Assembly (NCBI RefSeq): GCF_007859315.1
Contig: NZ_VOHA01000001.1
Coordinates: 930,001 to 994,000 of the forward strand
Direction: 5' to 3'
Source: Reyranella sp. CPCC 100927
Lineage (GTDB): Bacteria; Pseudomonadota; Alphaproteobacteria; Reyranellales; Reyranellaceae
Length of the DNA stretch: 64,000 nucleotides
Position 1 is the stretch's first letter; the number at the start of each line of letters is the position of its first letter. The notes under the pieces were generated by a model. The model was not told the origin of the DNA. It saw only the letters and a list, made by a program, of their open reading frames with translations, and ran no database searches. The translations under genes and the position numbers were made by a program. Positions 15,839 to 24,651 of the stretch are shown here, piece after piece.

Positions 15839-16705
15839 CTATCGGTGCCCTCCCGGCGCGCTGTTGATGGCCGTCAGACCCGCCTGCAGGGCCGCATCGT
15901 CATCGTGGTCGAGTCCGAACAGGACATCGAGCAGCGCGAACGTGCTCATGTAGAAATCCAGGCGATTCCACATCGCGGACAGGTCAGGGTAGTGGGGCTG
16001 TAGCTGCCGCACGAATGGCTTGCCCAGGCCGGCGGCAAGGCTCGCGAAGTCGTAAGCGGGATCGCCCGCATCGCAGCCGCTGAAGTCGATGATGCCGGTG
16101 ACGGTCGCGCCGTCGACCAGGATGTTACCGGTGCCGAAGTCGCCATGAATGACGACGATCGGCAGGTCATCGATGCGCCCCAGGAACCGTTCGAAATCAT
16201 ACCGGATGCGCCGGGCGGTCACCGTCGACACGCGCGGAAAGATCGATAGCGCGACACGCTGGAAGAGATCATGCCAGGTGCGGGCAGGATTCGGCGGGGC
16301 TGCGTCGTGCCCGAGGACGGCCAGTGGCAGGCCGTGCAGGTGCTGCAGGAAATGAGCGAGATCACGCGCCAGCGATGCTTGCTCCGCCGCCCCCAGATCG
16401 GCGGCCGACTCGATCGGCTGGCCGGGCAAGCGTCGGTGGACCGCCAGTTTGAGTCCGTCGACGTCCCGTATGGCGACGGCGGGCACGGCAATGGGCAGCT
16501 GCACACGCAGGCGTTCCAGCAGTTGCGCCTCGCGGCACAGCGCCGCTTGAGCCGCGGCGTGACGGGGGACGCGCACGATCATGTCGCCGAAATCGAACAC
16601 GCGGTTGTTCTGACCCGTCTCGATGACCGTGGGTGCGCCGCGCCGTGACGTTCCGATCAGCGTCGCGAGTTTTTCGACATCGGGGATGGCCGAAGAGGCG
16701 ATCAT
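15839..16705 (-). CDS. Aminoglycoside phosphotransferase (APH) family kinase
   Basis: 288 residues. The kinase catalytic loop VIHGDFGTGNILVD (HGD....N) and the metal-binding GIIDFSGCDAGDP are both intact near residues 185-215. The N-terminal half shows FGDMIVRVPRH, matching the nucleotide-binding lysine/arginine strand. The family covers macrolide and aminoglycoside phosphotransferases and many small-molecule kinases of unknown substrate, so a resistance role should not be assumed. The start at 16705 is preferred over 16783 because the extra 26 residues look non-coding. It is convergent with the LLM gene and divergent from the RTX gene. Confidence 0.85.
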   Translation of the reverse strand: MIASSAIPDVEKLATLIGTSRRGAPTVIETGQNNRVFDFGDMIVRVPRHAAAQAALCREAQLLERLRVQLPIAVPAVAIRDVDGLKLAVHRRLPGQPIESAADLGAAEQASLARDLAHFLQHLHGLPLAVLGHDAAPPNPARTWHDLFQRVALSIFPRVSTVTARRIRYDFERFLGRIDDLPIVVIHGDFGTGNILVDGATVTGIIDFSGCDAGDPAYDFASLAAGLGKPFVRQLQPHYPDLSAMWNRLDFYMSTFALLDVLFGLDHDDDAALQAGLTAINSAPGGHR

Positions 16706-17156
16706 GGTGTGTTCATAACTGACGGCGCGGGTGGCTACTACTGGTCGGGGAGCTCTCCAGCGCGCGGACGCCGTCGTTCCCACAAGAAACCATCACCGGT
16801 TACGAAAAGCTCACATCGCTGTAACATTGCCGGTGTTAGCTCCGCGCGCCTGCGATCTCCCCGGTATCAGGCAAACACAAACTTCAACGCTCGCACTTTC
16901 ATGCGAGGCGCAGCGGAGAGTTTCGTCGAATGGCTCCCAGTCCCATGGCGGTGGCGCACGTATCGTCAACCACCAAGGCGGCAGGCCGCACGGCTACGCG
17001 ATCCAGATCGATAGCGCCCGCAACGAAGACGCCTTCGCCGCAACGATTGCCAGCACAGGCGCCATCACGGCCGCCGGCCATCGCGATCTCTTGCCGGAAG
17101 AGGTCACGCTGATCGCGGGCGTGAACGTGGGTGACGATTTCAACAAGGAGACAATG
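16706..17156. other. Upstream region of the giant RTX gene
   Basis: About 450 bases between the divergent APH gene and the chosen RTX start. The RTX frame is open back to a GTG at 16731, and its last part (about 16970-17150) reads as plausible protein (GYAIQIDSARNEDAFAAT), so the true start may lie upstream. A hairpin CTCGCA-CTTTCA-TGCGAG lies at 16890-16907. AAGGAG at 17145-17150 best serves the ATG at 17157. No other gene is visible. Confidence 0.45.
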
Positions 17157-20100
17157 ATGTCGACGGATGGTTCAGCGTTGGATCTTGGTGACGGCGACGA
17201 CACCTTCGAGGTGCATGCCGGCGCGCCGGTGGCCACCCCGATCGATGGCGGCGAGGGCAACGACACCCTGAAGCTGATGGGTCCCGGTGCCGGTACTCTG
17301 GGCACCAACACGAATTTCGAAACACTCGACGTTCAAAGCGGCGTCTGGACGCTGCAAAGCGATGCCTATGACACCGTGACCATTGCCACCGGCGCCATCG
17401 TGACGTCGCAGGTCAGGCTCGCTGACCAGGGCGACATGAAAGTCGCCGTCGGCGGCTCAATTCTGGTGACCAACGGCAGCAACGCGGTTGTCGCGGAGGG
17501 CGCGGCCGCCATCGAGAATGCAGGTCTGATCCAGGCATTGGGTTTGAACGGCGCCGCAGCCGCCGGAGCCATCAGCCTCAGCGGCGGCTCGGTCTACAAC
17601 AAGGCCGGCGGCATCATCCTGGCCCAGGGCGTCGCCGTCGCGTCGGATGCAGCGCCTGCCCCGGGCGTCGAACTCGTCAACGAGGGCATGATCCAGAGCC
17701 TGTCGGGCCAGGCCATCGCGTTCGCCGGTGACGCCGGCGACCTGCTGGTCAACACACGCTCGGGCGTGATCGTCGGCGGCATTTCCACGGGCGGCGGCAA
17801 CGACCTCGTGACCAACCAGGGTTCCGTCGTCGCATCAGGCGGCACGGCGTTCGATCTGGGTGACGGCAACGACACGCTCAACCTGCACGGCGGATCCGCT
17901 GTCACGGGCAAGATCGTGCTGGGTGCCGGCAATGACGTGCTGTCGTCGAACGCCGCGGGCGCGCTGGACATCGACGCCGGCGATGGCCAGGACTCGATTG
18001 CGACAGGCGACGGCAACGACCGCATCATCGGCGGCGCGGGAATCGATCTCGTCCATGCCGGCGGCGGTGACGATGTCGTGGATGGCGGTGCCGACGACGA
18101 TCGCCTGCAGGGCGGCGCGGGCAACGACCAGCTTCTGGCGGGCGCCGGTAATGACGTGCTGATCGGCGGCACGGGCAATGACCTGCTCAGCGGTGGCGAC
18201 GGCGTGGATACAGCCGATTATTCGGAAGACCGGGCAGGCATTACGGTCGACCTTGCAGCGGGGACAGCGGTCGGCGCCGACGCAGGCAACGATCAGCTCG
18301 CCGACATCGAGAAGCTCATCGGCGGTTCGGGCAACGATACGTTCCTGGTGTCGACAGCCGGCCCTCTGCCGTCCGCCATCGGCGGTGGTGCCGGCAACGA
18401 CACGATCAGGCTGCTGGGCAATGGCACCGGCGCGCTGGCCGCGACATCCGGTGTTGAAGGCCTCGTGGTCCAGGAAGGGACCTGGTCGGTGGTCGCCAGT
18501 GACTACGCCGCCATCACCATCGAGGATGGTGCGACGGTAACGAGCACGATCACGCTCAACAACGATGACCGGCTGACCATCGAGGCTGGCGGCAAGCTCG
18601 CCGCCGGCACGGCCATCGTCTGGGCAGGCGGCGGCAATGCCGTGGTCGACAATGCAGGCCTGATCGAAGCAGCGAGCCGCGTGCTCAACACGACGGCGGG
18701 GGCGACCGGCTCCTTCACGTTCAACAACGAAGCCGATGGCGTGGTCCGCGGTTCGTTGAATCCGCAGCAGCGGGCGCACGCCGACGCGACCGTCACGATC
18801 AACAATTCAGGCCTGATGGAAGCCAGCGGCCGCGTCATCGACTTCCAGACCCTCGCGTCGGGCGGTGCGGATGTCACGATCAACAATCTGGCCGGTGGTA
18901 CGATCCGTCAGACCGGCAGCGACACCGATGTCATCCGGCCGGGCCAGAACACCACCGTCAACAACTGGGGCATGATCACCACGGCGCCGGGCTTTGCCGG
19001 CGGCGGTGATCTGATCGACTTCCAGAGCGGCACCGGCGGCAAGGTGAACAACCACGCCGGGGGCTGGATGGAAGCCTCGCGTCACGCCGTGACCGGCGAC
19101 AACAGCGTCACCGTTCTCAACGAAGGGACGATGATCGGCCGCAACGGCTCGGCGGTGAACATCGACAATGGCGGCTCGGAAGCGGAGAAGGTGTTCATCA
19201 CCAACCGAGGCACGATGGAAGGCCGTTCGGCCGAACTGGTCGACTCGGATGGCGATGCCATAGACGTCGACGGCCTGGCGCAGGTGCTGAACTATGGCCG
19301 CATCGCCGGTCTGGGCGCCGAGGGCTATCACGATGGCGAGCCGAATGTCTCCGAGGGCATCGCCATCGGCGGCGGCAGCATTGTCAACAACGCCACCGGC
19401 GAGATCTACGGCTACGGCCGCGCCATCCAGGTCGACAACTCCAGCAATGCGAACGCGTTGGGCGTCACCACGATCGTCAACGACGGCTTGATCCGCGGTG
19501 ACGGCCACGGCCCGGAGGGTGTCGCTCCGGCGGACGCGGCCCGGTTCGACCTGCGCGGCAACGAAGCGATCAACCTCGTCGGCGACTACGAGGACTTCGT
19601 CGGCAACAACAGCACCGGCCGGATCGTGGGCGGCATTTCGATGGGCGGCGGCCGCGATACGCTGAACAACTCCGGCTCGATCGTTGCGACCGGTGGCTCG
19701 GCGATCAACATGGGCGCCGGCAACGATCAGGTGAACCTCTATGTCGGCGCGACGGTGGCCGGGACCATCCTGCTCGGCGCCGGTGATGACGTGGCGCTCT
19801 CGACCTCGGCCGGTGGCTTCGAGATCGACGGCGGCGACGGCAACGACACGATGGCCATGGACTACAGCTACGGCGGCGATGACATTCTCCGCGGCGGGGC
19901 CGGGGCTGACCACATCTATGCCGGCGCAGGCAAGGACCGTATCGACGGCGGCCTGGACGACGATATGCTGCACGGCAACGACGGTGACGATTGGATCGAT
20001 GGTGGCGCCGGCGACGACACGATCGATGGTGGCGCCGGTGAAGATACGGCCGACTACGCGAAGGATCGGGCGGGCATCACCGTCGACTTCGTTGCCGGGA

Positions 20101-22883
20101 ATGCGGTCGGTGCCGATGCAGGTGCTGACCGGCTCGTGAGCATCGAGAAGATTGTCGGCGGTTCGGGTGACGACACATTTCGGGTATCGACGGCCGGACC
20201 GCTGCCGACCGCGATCGACGGTGGGGCGGGTGATGACACCGTTATTCTCGTCGGCAGCGGCGTGAGCACGCTGGCTGCAACCACCGGCGTCGAAAACCTC
20301 GTGGTACAAGACGGAACCTGGTCGGTGACCGACGGTGCACGGGGTTATTCGGATATCGTTATCAAGGATGGCGCGACGGTCACGTCGGATATCCGATTGG
20401 ACAACAGCGATGTCCTGACGATCGAGCACGGGGGCTCGCTGCGAGCGCGGCTGGATATCGCCAGCGATGTCAATGACGCGCACGCCACTGTCGACAATTC
20501 GGGAACGATCCTGGCAGCGGTGGGCCAGGCCATCGGCGTGACGTTGACGGCGTCTTCCTCGGTTACGCTGCGCAACCACGAGGGTGGCATCATCCAGTCG
20601 CTGGCGCCGGCCTTCCAAGAGACTGTCATCAACGTTGATACCCATGCCGCGTTGGAAGCGAATGTCGTGCTCGAGAATGCGGGAACGATCGAGGCAGCCG
20701 CGGGCTCGGCAATGCGGATACGGACGGGGTCATCACACACGGTCACGCTATGGAATCACGAGGGTGGTGTCATCCGGTCACTGGCACCTATGGCCGGAAA
20801 GGGCGCTGTCATTGAGGTCTTCGACGATGCAGGAGCGATCATCGAGATCAACAACGCCGGCTTGATCCAGGGCGACAGTCGTGTGTTGGGTGGGGGCAGC
20901 TACGGCTCCTTCGTTTTGAACAATCTCACGACCGGCGTTATCAGCGGCAGCCGCGTCGGCCCGGCGCTGGATTTCCAAGAGATCGACGTGGTGAACAATG
21001 CCGGCCGTATTGTCGGCGGGTCGGACGGGTTCAACTACAACCGCAGTTCCGACGCGACCTTTAACAACCTCGAGGGCGGCTATATCGAAGGGGTTCGGCA
21101 TGCCATCACCGGCAAGGTCGGCGCAACGATCAACAACGCCGTTGGCGCCACCATGGTCGGCCTCAACGGTTCGGCGGTGAACATCGACAACAAAGGCACC
21201 GTCGAGAACACGGTATACATCACCAATCGGGGCACGATGGAAGGCCGTGCGGCCGACGGGGTCCCCTCGGATGGCGACGCCATCGACGTCGACGGGTTGG
21301 TGCAGGTACTGAACTACGGTCGCATCGCCGGCCTGGGTGCCGATGGCTATCACAATGGCGAGCCGAACGTCTCGGAGGGCATGGCCATCGGCGGTGGTAG
21401 CATCGTCAACAACGCCACTGGCGAGATCTATGGCTACGGTCGTGCCATTCAGGTCGACAATTCCAGCAATGGCAATGCGTTGGGCGTCACCACGATCGTC
21501 AACGACGGCTTGATCCGCGGTGACGGCCACGGCCCGGAGGGTGTCGCTCCGGCGGACGCGGCCCGGTTCGACCTGCGCGGCAACGAAGCGATCAATCTGA
21601 TCGGAGATCACGAGGACTTCGTCGGCAACAACAGCACCGGCCGGATCGTCGGCGGCATCTCGATGGGCGGTGGCCGTGATACGCTGAACAACTCCGGATC
21701 GATCGTCGCGACGGGTGGCTCGGCGATCGATATGGGCGCCGGCAACGACCAGGTGAACCTCTATGTCGGCTCGACGGTGAGCGGGACCATCCTGCTCGGC
21801 GCTGGCGACGACGTACTGAACTCGACCTCGGCGGCCGCCTATGTTGTCGATGGCGGCGACGGCAACGACTCGATCGCCATGTACTATACGATCTTTGGCG
21901 GCGATGACGTCCTCTCCGGCGGCGCTGGCAACGACCACATCTCCGGCGGACTGGGCGAGGATCGCATCGACGGCGGCCTCGACAACGATACCCTGTACGG
22001 CGAGGACGGCGACGATCTGATCCAGGGTGGTGCCGGCGACGACCGCATCGACGGCGGCGCCGACGATGACGTGATCTTCGGCGATGCCGGCAATGACACC
22101 ATCATCGGCGGCCTTGGCAGCGACACCATCAAGGGCAATGCTGGCGACGACATTTTCGTCGTCACCAGCACGGCCGATGGCCGCGACAGCTACGACGGCG
22201 GAGCCGGCATCGACACGATCGATTACAGCGCCCTCGGCTCGGCCGTGACGCTGACGCTGAGAGACGGCACCACGTCGACCTTCGCCACCGACACGATCGA
22301 GAACGTCGAGAACGTCATCGGCGGCTCGGTGAACGACAGGCTCACCGGCAACAGCCTTGCGAACACGCTCACGGGCAATGCCGGCGACGATGTCCTCAAG
22401 GGTGCGGCGGGCAACGACATCCTCGATGGCGGCACGGGCAACGACGACCTCGACGGCGGCGCCGACAACGACCGGCTGTCGGGCGGCGCCGGCAACGACG
22501 TGCTGAAGGGTGGCGCTGGCGACGACGTGCTCAAGGGCGGTGCGGGTACCGACACCCTGACAGGTGGTGCCGGCTTCGACCGGTTCTGGTTCGACAGCCT
22601 GAGTGACGGCATCGACACCATCACCGACTTCAAGCTGTCGGGTGCGTCGGAGGACCGGATCGTCCTGTCGGCGTCGATGTTCCAGAACTTCACCGGCGAC
22701 GATGCCTTCGACCTGATCGGCAGCGGCTACCTCAGGGCCAGCGCGGCCGGCGGCCAGACTCAGATTCAGGTCGATCTCGACGGCGGCGGCAATTCCTTCC
22801 AGACGCTGGCCATCGTCAACGGCACCTTTACCAACGGCGTGCTGGCCGATCACCTGATCGTCCACCAGGACCAGCTGGTCTAG
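17157..22883 (+). CDS. Giant modular RTX calcium-binding protein with beta-helix modules
   Basis: About 1,908 residues, acidic and very rich in Gly, Asp, Asn, Ala, with almost no cysteine. Three modules repeat in order: a tag of the type DGGAGNDTI...VVQDGTWSV, a stretch of short NNAGLI/NNSGSI strands as in right-handed beta-helix adhesins, the motif VGGIS.GGG (near residues 205, 824 and 1498), then RTX nonapeptides GGxGxDxUx (about 270-360, 887-968, 1563-1807). RTX repeats fold on calcium outside the cell. The C-terminal 100 residues (ITDFKLSGASEDRIVLSASM onward) resemble RTX C-caps carrying a type I secretion signal. There is no N-terminal signal peptide from 17157 and no type I exporter gene in the window. 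It could be an adhesin, matrix or surface-layer protein; no enzyme domain is visible. Confidence 0.9.
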   Translation: MSTDGSALDLGDGDDTFEVHAGAPVATPIDGGEGNDTLKLMGPGAGTLGTNTNFETLDVQSGVWTLQSDAYDTVTIATGAIVTSQVRLADQGDMKVAVGGSILVTNGSNAVVAEGAAAIENAGLIQALGLNGAAAAGAISLSGGSVYNKAGGIILAQGVAVASDAAPAPGVELVNEGMIQSLSGQAIAFAGDAGDLLVNTRSGVIVGGISTGGGNDLVTNQGSVVASGGTAFDLGDGNDTLNLHGGSAVTGKIVLGAGNDVLSSNAAGALDIDAGDGQDSIATGDGNDRIIGGAGIDLVHAGGGDDVVDGGADDDRLQGGAGNDQLLAGAGNDVLIGGTGNDLLSGGDGVDTADYSEDRAGITVDLAAGTAVGADAGNDQLADIEKLIGGSGNDTFLVSTAGPLPSAIGGGAGNDTIRLLGNGTGALAATSGVEGLVVQEGTWSVVASDYAAITIEDGATVTSTITLNNDDRLTIEAGGKLAAGTAIVWAGGGNAVVDNAGLIEAASRVLNTTAGATGSFTFNNEADGVVRGSLNPQQRAHADATVTINNSGLMEASGRVIDFQTLASGGADVTINNLAGGTIRQTGSDTDVIRPGQNTTVNNWGMITTAPGFAGGGDLIDFQSGTGGKVNNHAGGWMEASRHAVTGDNSVTVLNEGTMIGRNGSAVNIDNGGSEAEKVFITNRGTMEGRSAELVDSDGDAIDVDGLAQVLNYGRIAGLGAEGYHDGEPNVSEGIAIGGGSIVNNATGEIYGYGRAIQVDNSSNANALGVTTIVNDGLIRGDGHGPEGVAPADAARFDLRGNEAINLVGDYEDFVGNNSTGRIVGGISMGGGRDTLNNSGSIVATGGSAINMGAGNDQVNLYVGATVAGTILLGAGDDVALSTSAGGFEIDGGDGNDTMAMDYSYGGDDILRGGAGADHIYAGAGKDRIDGGLDDDMLHGNDGDDWIDGGAGDDTIDGGAGEDTADYAKDRAGITVDFVAGNAVGADAGADRLVSIEKIVGGSGDDTFRVSTAGPLPTAIDGGAGDDTVILVGSGVSTLAATTGVENLVVQDGTWSVTDGARGYSDIVIKDGATVTSDIRLDNSDVLTIEHGGSLRARLDIASDVNDAHATVDNSGTILAAVGQAIGVTLTASSSVTLRNHEGGIIQSLAPAFQETVINVDTHAALEANVVLENAGTIEAAAGSAMRIRTGSSHTVTLWNHEGGVIRSLAPMAGKGAVIEVFDDAGAIIEINNAGLIQGDSRVLGGGSYGSFVLNNLTTGVISGSRVGPALDFQEIDVVNNAGRIVGGSDGFNYNRSSDATFNNLEGGYIEGVRHAITGKVGATINNAVGATMVGLNGSAVNIDNKGTVENTVYITNRGTMEGRAADGVPSDGDAIDVDGLVQVLNYGRIAGLGADGYHNGEPNVSEGMAIGGGSIVNNATGEIYGYGRAIQVDNSSNGNALGVTTIVNDGLIRGDGHGPEGVAPADAARFDLRGNEAINLIGDHEDFVGNNSTGRIVGGISMGGGRDTLNNSGSIVATGGSAIDMGAGNDQVNLYVGSTVSGTILLGAGDDVLNSTSAAAYVVDGGDGNDSIAMYYTIFGGDDVLSGGAGNDHISGGLGEDRIDGGLDNDTLYGEDGDDLIQGGAGDDRIDGGADDDVIFGDAGNDTIIGGLGSDTIKGNAGDDIFVVTSTADGRDSYDGGAGIDTIDYSALGSAVTLTLRDGTTSTFATDTIENVENVIGGSVNDRLTGNSLANTLTGNAGDDVLKGAAGNDILDGGTGNDDLDGGADNDRLSGGAGNDVLKGGAGDDVLKGGAGTDTLTGGAGFDRFWFDSLSDGIDTITDFKLSGASEDRIVLSASMFQNFTGDDAFDLIGSGYLRASAAGGQTQIQVDLDGGGNSFQTLAIVNGTFTNGVLADHLIVHQDQLV
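19149..19866 (+). repeat. Internal duplicated block of the RTX gene, copy 1
   Basis: About 718 bases matching 21171-21888 at a constant offset of 2022 bases (674 codons). The block covers the end of the beta-helix, the VGGISMGGG motif and the first RTX repeat. Positions 19455-19573 are identical to 21477-21595 (119 bases by eye), including third codon positions. Confidence 0.88.
21171..21888 (+). repeat. Internal duplicated block of the RTX gene, copy 2
   Basis: Partner of 19149-19866. The register is kept until about 21885, where copy 2 has one extra codon (YTIFGGDD against YSYGGDD). Outside the 119-base identical run, differences are mostly synonymous. Confidence 0.88.
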
Positions 22884-22905
22884 GTGATTTGATCCTACTT
22901 TGGTC

Positions 22906-22928
22906 GAGTGGCCGCAGCGCGGCCACTC
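22906..22928. terminator. Hairpin between convergent RTX and CPBP genes
   Basis: GAGTGGCCGC-AGC-GCGGCCACTC is a perfect ten-base-pair stem, placed 22 bases after the RTX stop and ten bases from the stop of the opposing CPBP gene. It has no T-run, so intrinsic termination is uncertain, but its position suits a bidirectional end. Confidence 0.55.
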
Positions 22929-22938
22929 GGTCAGACTC

Positions 22939-23721
22939 TCACGGATCCAGGTATGCCCACCACACCACCAGCGTGTTGTTGATGACGTGCGCCAGCACGC
23001 AGGGCCACAGCGAGCCGCTGCGCAGGCGCACCCAGCCCAGCAGGATCCCGATCGGCAGCACCAGGGCGATATGCGCCGGCTCGGCATGGGCGGCAGCGAA
23101 CAGGATCGAGCTCGTGGCCCAGGCGGCACGGGCGCCGAAGCGGCCATCGACGTAGCCGTAGATCAGGCCGCGAAACAGCAGTTCCTCAGCGAACGGACCC
23201 AGCAGTCCGATGGTGAGCGTCGCCGCCAGCGCCAGCGGCAAGGTCGTCGCCAGGGCCGCGATCACGTGCGATGTCTGCGGCGTCAGATCCGTGTTGAACA
23301 GCACCCGCACCAGCCGCAGCAGGACTTCATCCATCGCCACCGACAACAGCAAGGTGCAGAGCGGCGCCAGCCACCACCATCGCACGGCGAAGCGACGCAA
23401 TCCCAGCAGGCCGGATGCCGTCCGGCCGTGGCGCACGACGCCAACCCAGACCGCCACCGCAACGGCTGCAAAGAAGACCGAGAAGAGCAGGATCATGGCG
23501 GGCGGATCCTGCCCCTTCGCCACCAGTGCCAGTCGCTGAGCACCCAGCACCATCTTGACGGTGTAAAGCGCCGCGATCAGGCACAGGCCACCGGCGACCA
23601 CGGTCAGCACCACGTCGAGGCCGTGCAGTCGTGGCGGTGCCGGTGGTGCCGGTGGTGCGGGCGCCGCCACGGATGTCGCGTCGCCGGCGGATGGCGTCAG
23701 TTCAGGGGTGGTCGAACTCAT
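22939..23721 (-). CDS. CPBP family intramembrane glutamic protease
   Basis: 260 residues, with a proline-rich cytoplasmic N terminus (APAPPAPPAPP) then about seven or eight hydrophobic segments. The CPBP (Rce1/Abi) motifs are present: EELLFRG, FAAAHAEPAH, and HVINN near the C terminus, supplying the Glu, His and Asn/His active-site residues. Members cleave membrane substrates or maturate peptides; bacterial roles are mostly unknown. I chose the start at 23721 because one at 23778 would overlap the upstream regulator gene. With 22 bases between them, the regulator and protease genes may be co-transcribed. Confidence 0.87.
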   Translation of the reverse strand: MSSTTPELTPSAGDATSVAAPAPPAPPAPPRLHGLDVVLTVVAGGLCLIAALYTVKMVLGAQRLALVAKGQDPPAMILLFSVFFAAVAVAVWVGVVRHGRTASGLLGLRRFAVRWWWLAPLCTLLLSVAMDEVLLRLVRVLFNTDLTPQTSHVIAALATTLPLALAATLTIGLLGPFAEELLFRGLIYGYVDGRFGARAAWATSSILFAAAHAEPAHIALVLPIGILLGWVRLRSGSLWPCVLAHVINNTLVVWWAYLDP

Positions 23722-23743
23722 GGCGCCTTTCGCTTCTGCTCGT

Positions 23744-24553
23744 TCATCCTGTCGCGGTCGGCCCATCGGTTGGGCCATCCACCAACACTGTCAGCTTCAG
23801 ATCGGGCTGCGTGGCGAGATCGAAGGTCACCTGCTCATAGCGCAGGAAACCGTCGATAGGGTGGCTGAAAGTCCGCGCGCCGCCCTCGCGGCCGACGACG
23901 CCGTGTTGGTCCCACAGGCCGGCGAACGCTGGGCTCTGCAGCCGCAAGCCATCGATCACCGCACGCAGGGCCGGGTCGTTCAGGTGCGCGCTGCAGGCGG
24001 CTCGGAACTCGGCGACCACGCGGCGTGCCCGCTCCGGCCAATCGCAGATCAAGGCGCGCGCGGCCGGGGCGAGGAAGATGTAGCGCAGCAGGTTGCGATC
24101 TTGCGTCGCGTCAAGCCAGCCCACGAACAGCCGTTGGGCCGGTGCGTTCCAGCCGCGCGCCGTCCACGTACGGTCCAGGATGTAGGCCGGGGTAGCGATC
24201 GCGCTGACGCAGGCCAACAGGGACGCCGGCACATCACCGGCATCGCTGTCGTGCTGATCCGGGTCGCGCTTGCCGGCCAGCCCGAAGAGATAGGCGCGTT
24301 CGGCCCGCGCCAGCCGCAAGGTGGTGGCCAGCCGGGCGAGTGCCGTCGGCGATACCGAGACGTCGCGGCCCTGCTCGATCCAGGTGTACCAGGTGACGCT
24401 CAACCCGCAGAGCTGCGCCACCTCCTCCCGTCGCAGGCCGGGCGTCCGTCGCCGGGTGCCGACCGTCAGGCCGGCCACCGCCGGCGTGAGCTTCTCCCGC
24501 TGTGCGCGCACGAAGTCGCCCAGTTCGCGCCGGGAGTCGCTTTCCGTCAGCAT
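23744..24553 (-). CDS. MmyB-like helix-turn-helix regulator (MLTR family)
   Basis: 269 residues. N-terminal XRE-type helix-turn-helix with the family signature RRTPGLRREEVAQLCGLS and TWYTWIEQGR (about residues 35-65), then the PAS-like MLTR ligand-binding domain (LDRTWTARGWNAPAQRLF). Family members are linked to fatty-acid-like ligands and to divergently encoded dehydrogenases or methyltransferases, which fits the methyltransferase at 24652. The start at 24553 is preferred; the frame upstream to 24637 covers the promoter. It probably represses the divergent gene and itself through the repeats at 24562-24593. Confidence 0.9.
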   Translation of the reverse strand: MLTESDSRRELGDFVRAQREKLTPAVAGLTVGTRRRTPGLRREEVAQLCGLSVTWYTWIEQGRDVSVSPTALARLATTLRLARAERAYLFGLAGKRDPDQHDSDAGDVPASLLACVSAIATPAYILDRTWTARGWNAPAQRLFVGWLDATQDRNLLRYIFLAPAARALICDWPERARRVVAEFRAACSAHLNDPALRAVIDGLRLQSPAFAGLWDQHGVVGREGGARTFSHPIDGFLRYEQVTFDLATQPDLKLTVLVDGPTDGPTATG

Positions 24554-24561
24554 GGTGAAAA

Positions 24562-24593
24562 TTATACCAGCATAACTAGACAACTTATACCAG
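24562..24593. promoter_or_regulatory. Direct-repeat operator candidate, MmyB-like regulator/methyltransferase
   Basis: TTATACCAG occurs at 24562-24570 and again at 24585-24593, 23 bases apart start to start, i.e. about two helical turns. The stretch is AT-rich against the GC-rich background and lies in the 98-base divergent promoter region, right at the regulator's start codon. Confidence 0.5.
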
Positions 24594-24651
24594 TGAACAA
24601 TACCTGTTACGGCAAGGACCCAGGCGGTTTCCAGCACCGGAGCACGCAGCC

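Noticed and set aside
15839-16705. Antibiotic resistance gene
   Set aside because: The APH fold is clear, but the family is broad and nothing links this member to a drug.
17965-22575. Dense short repeats that could be taken for a CRISPR array or satellite
   Set aside because: They are in-frame RTX and beta-helix codons with changing spacing, not identical repeats with unique spacers.
18807-23147. Long minus-strand open frames opposite the RTX gene (612 and 789 codons)
   Set aside because: They mirror the RTX repeats and have no ribosome site or recognisable domain.
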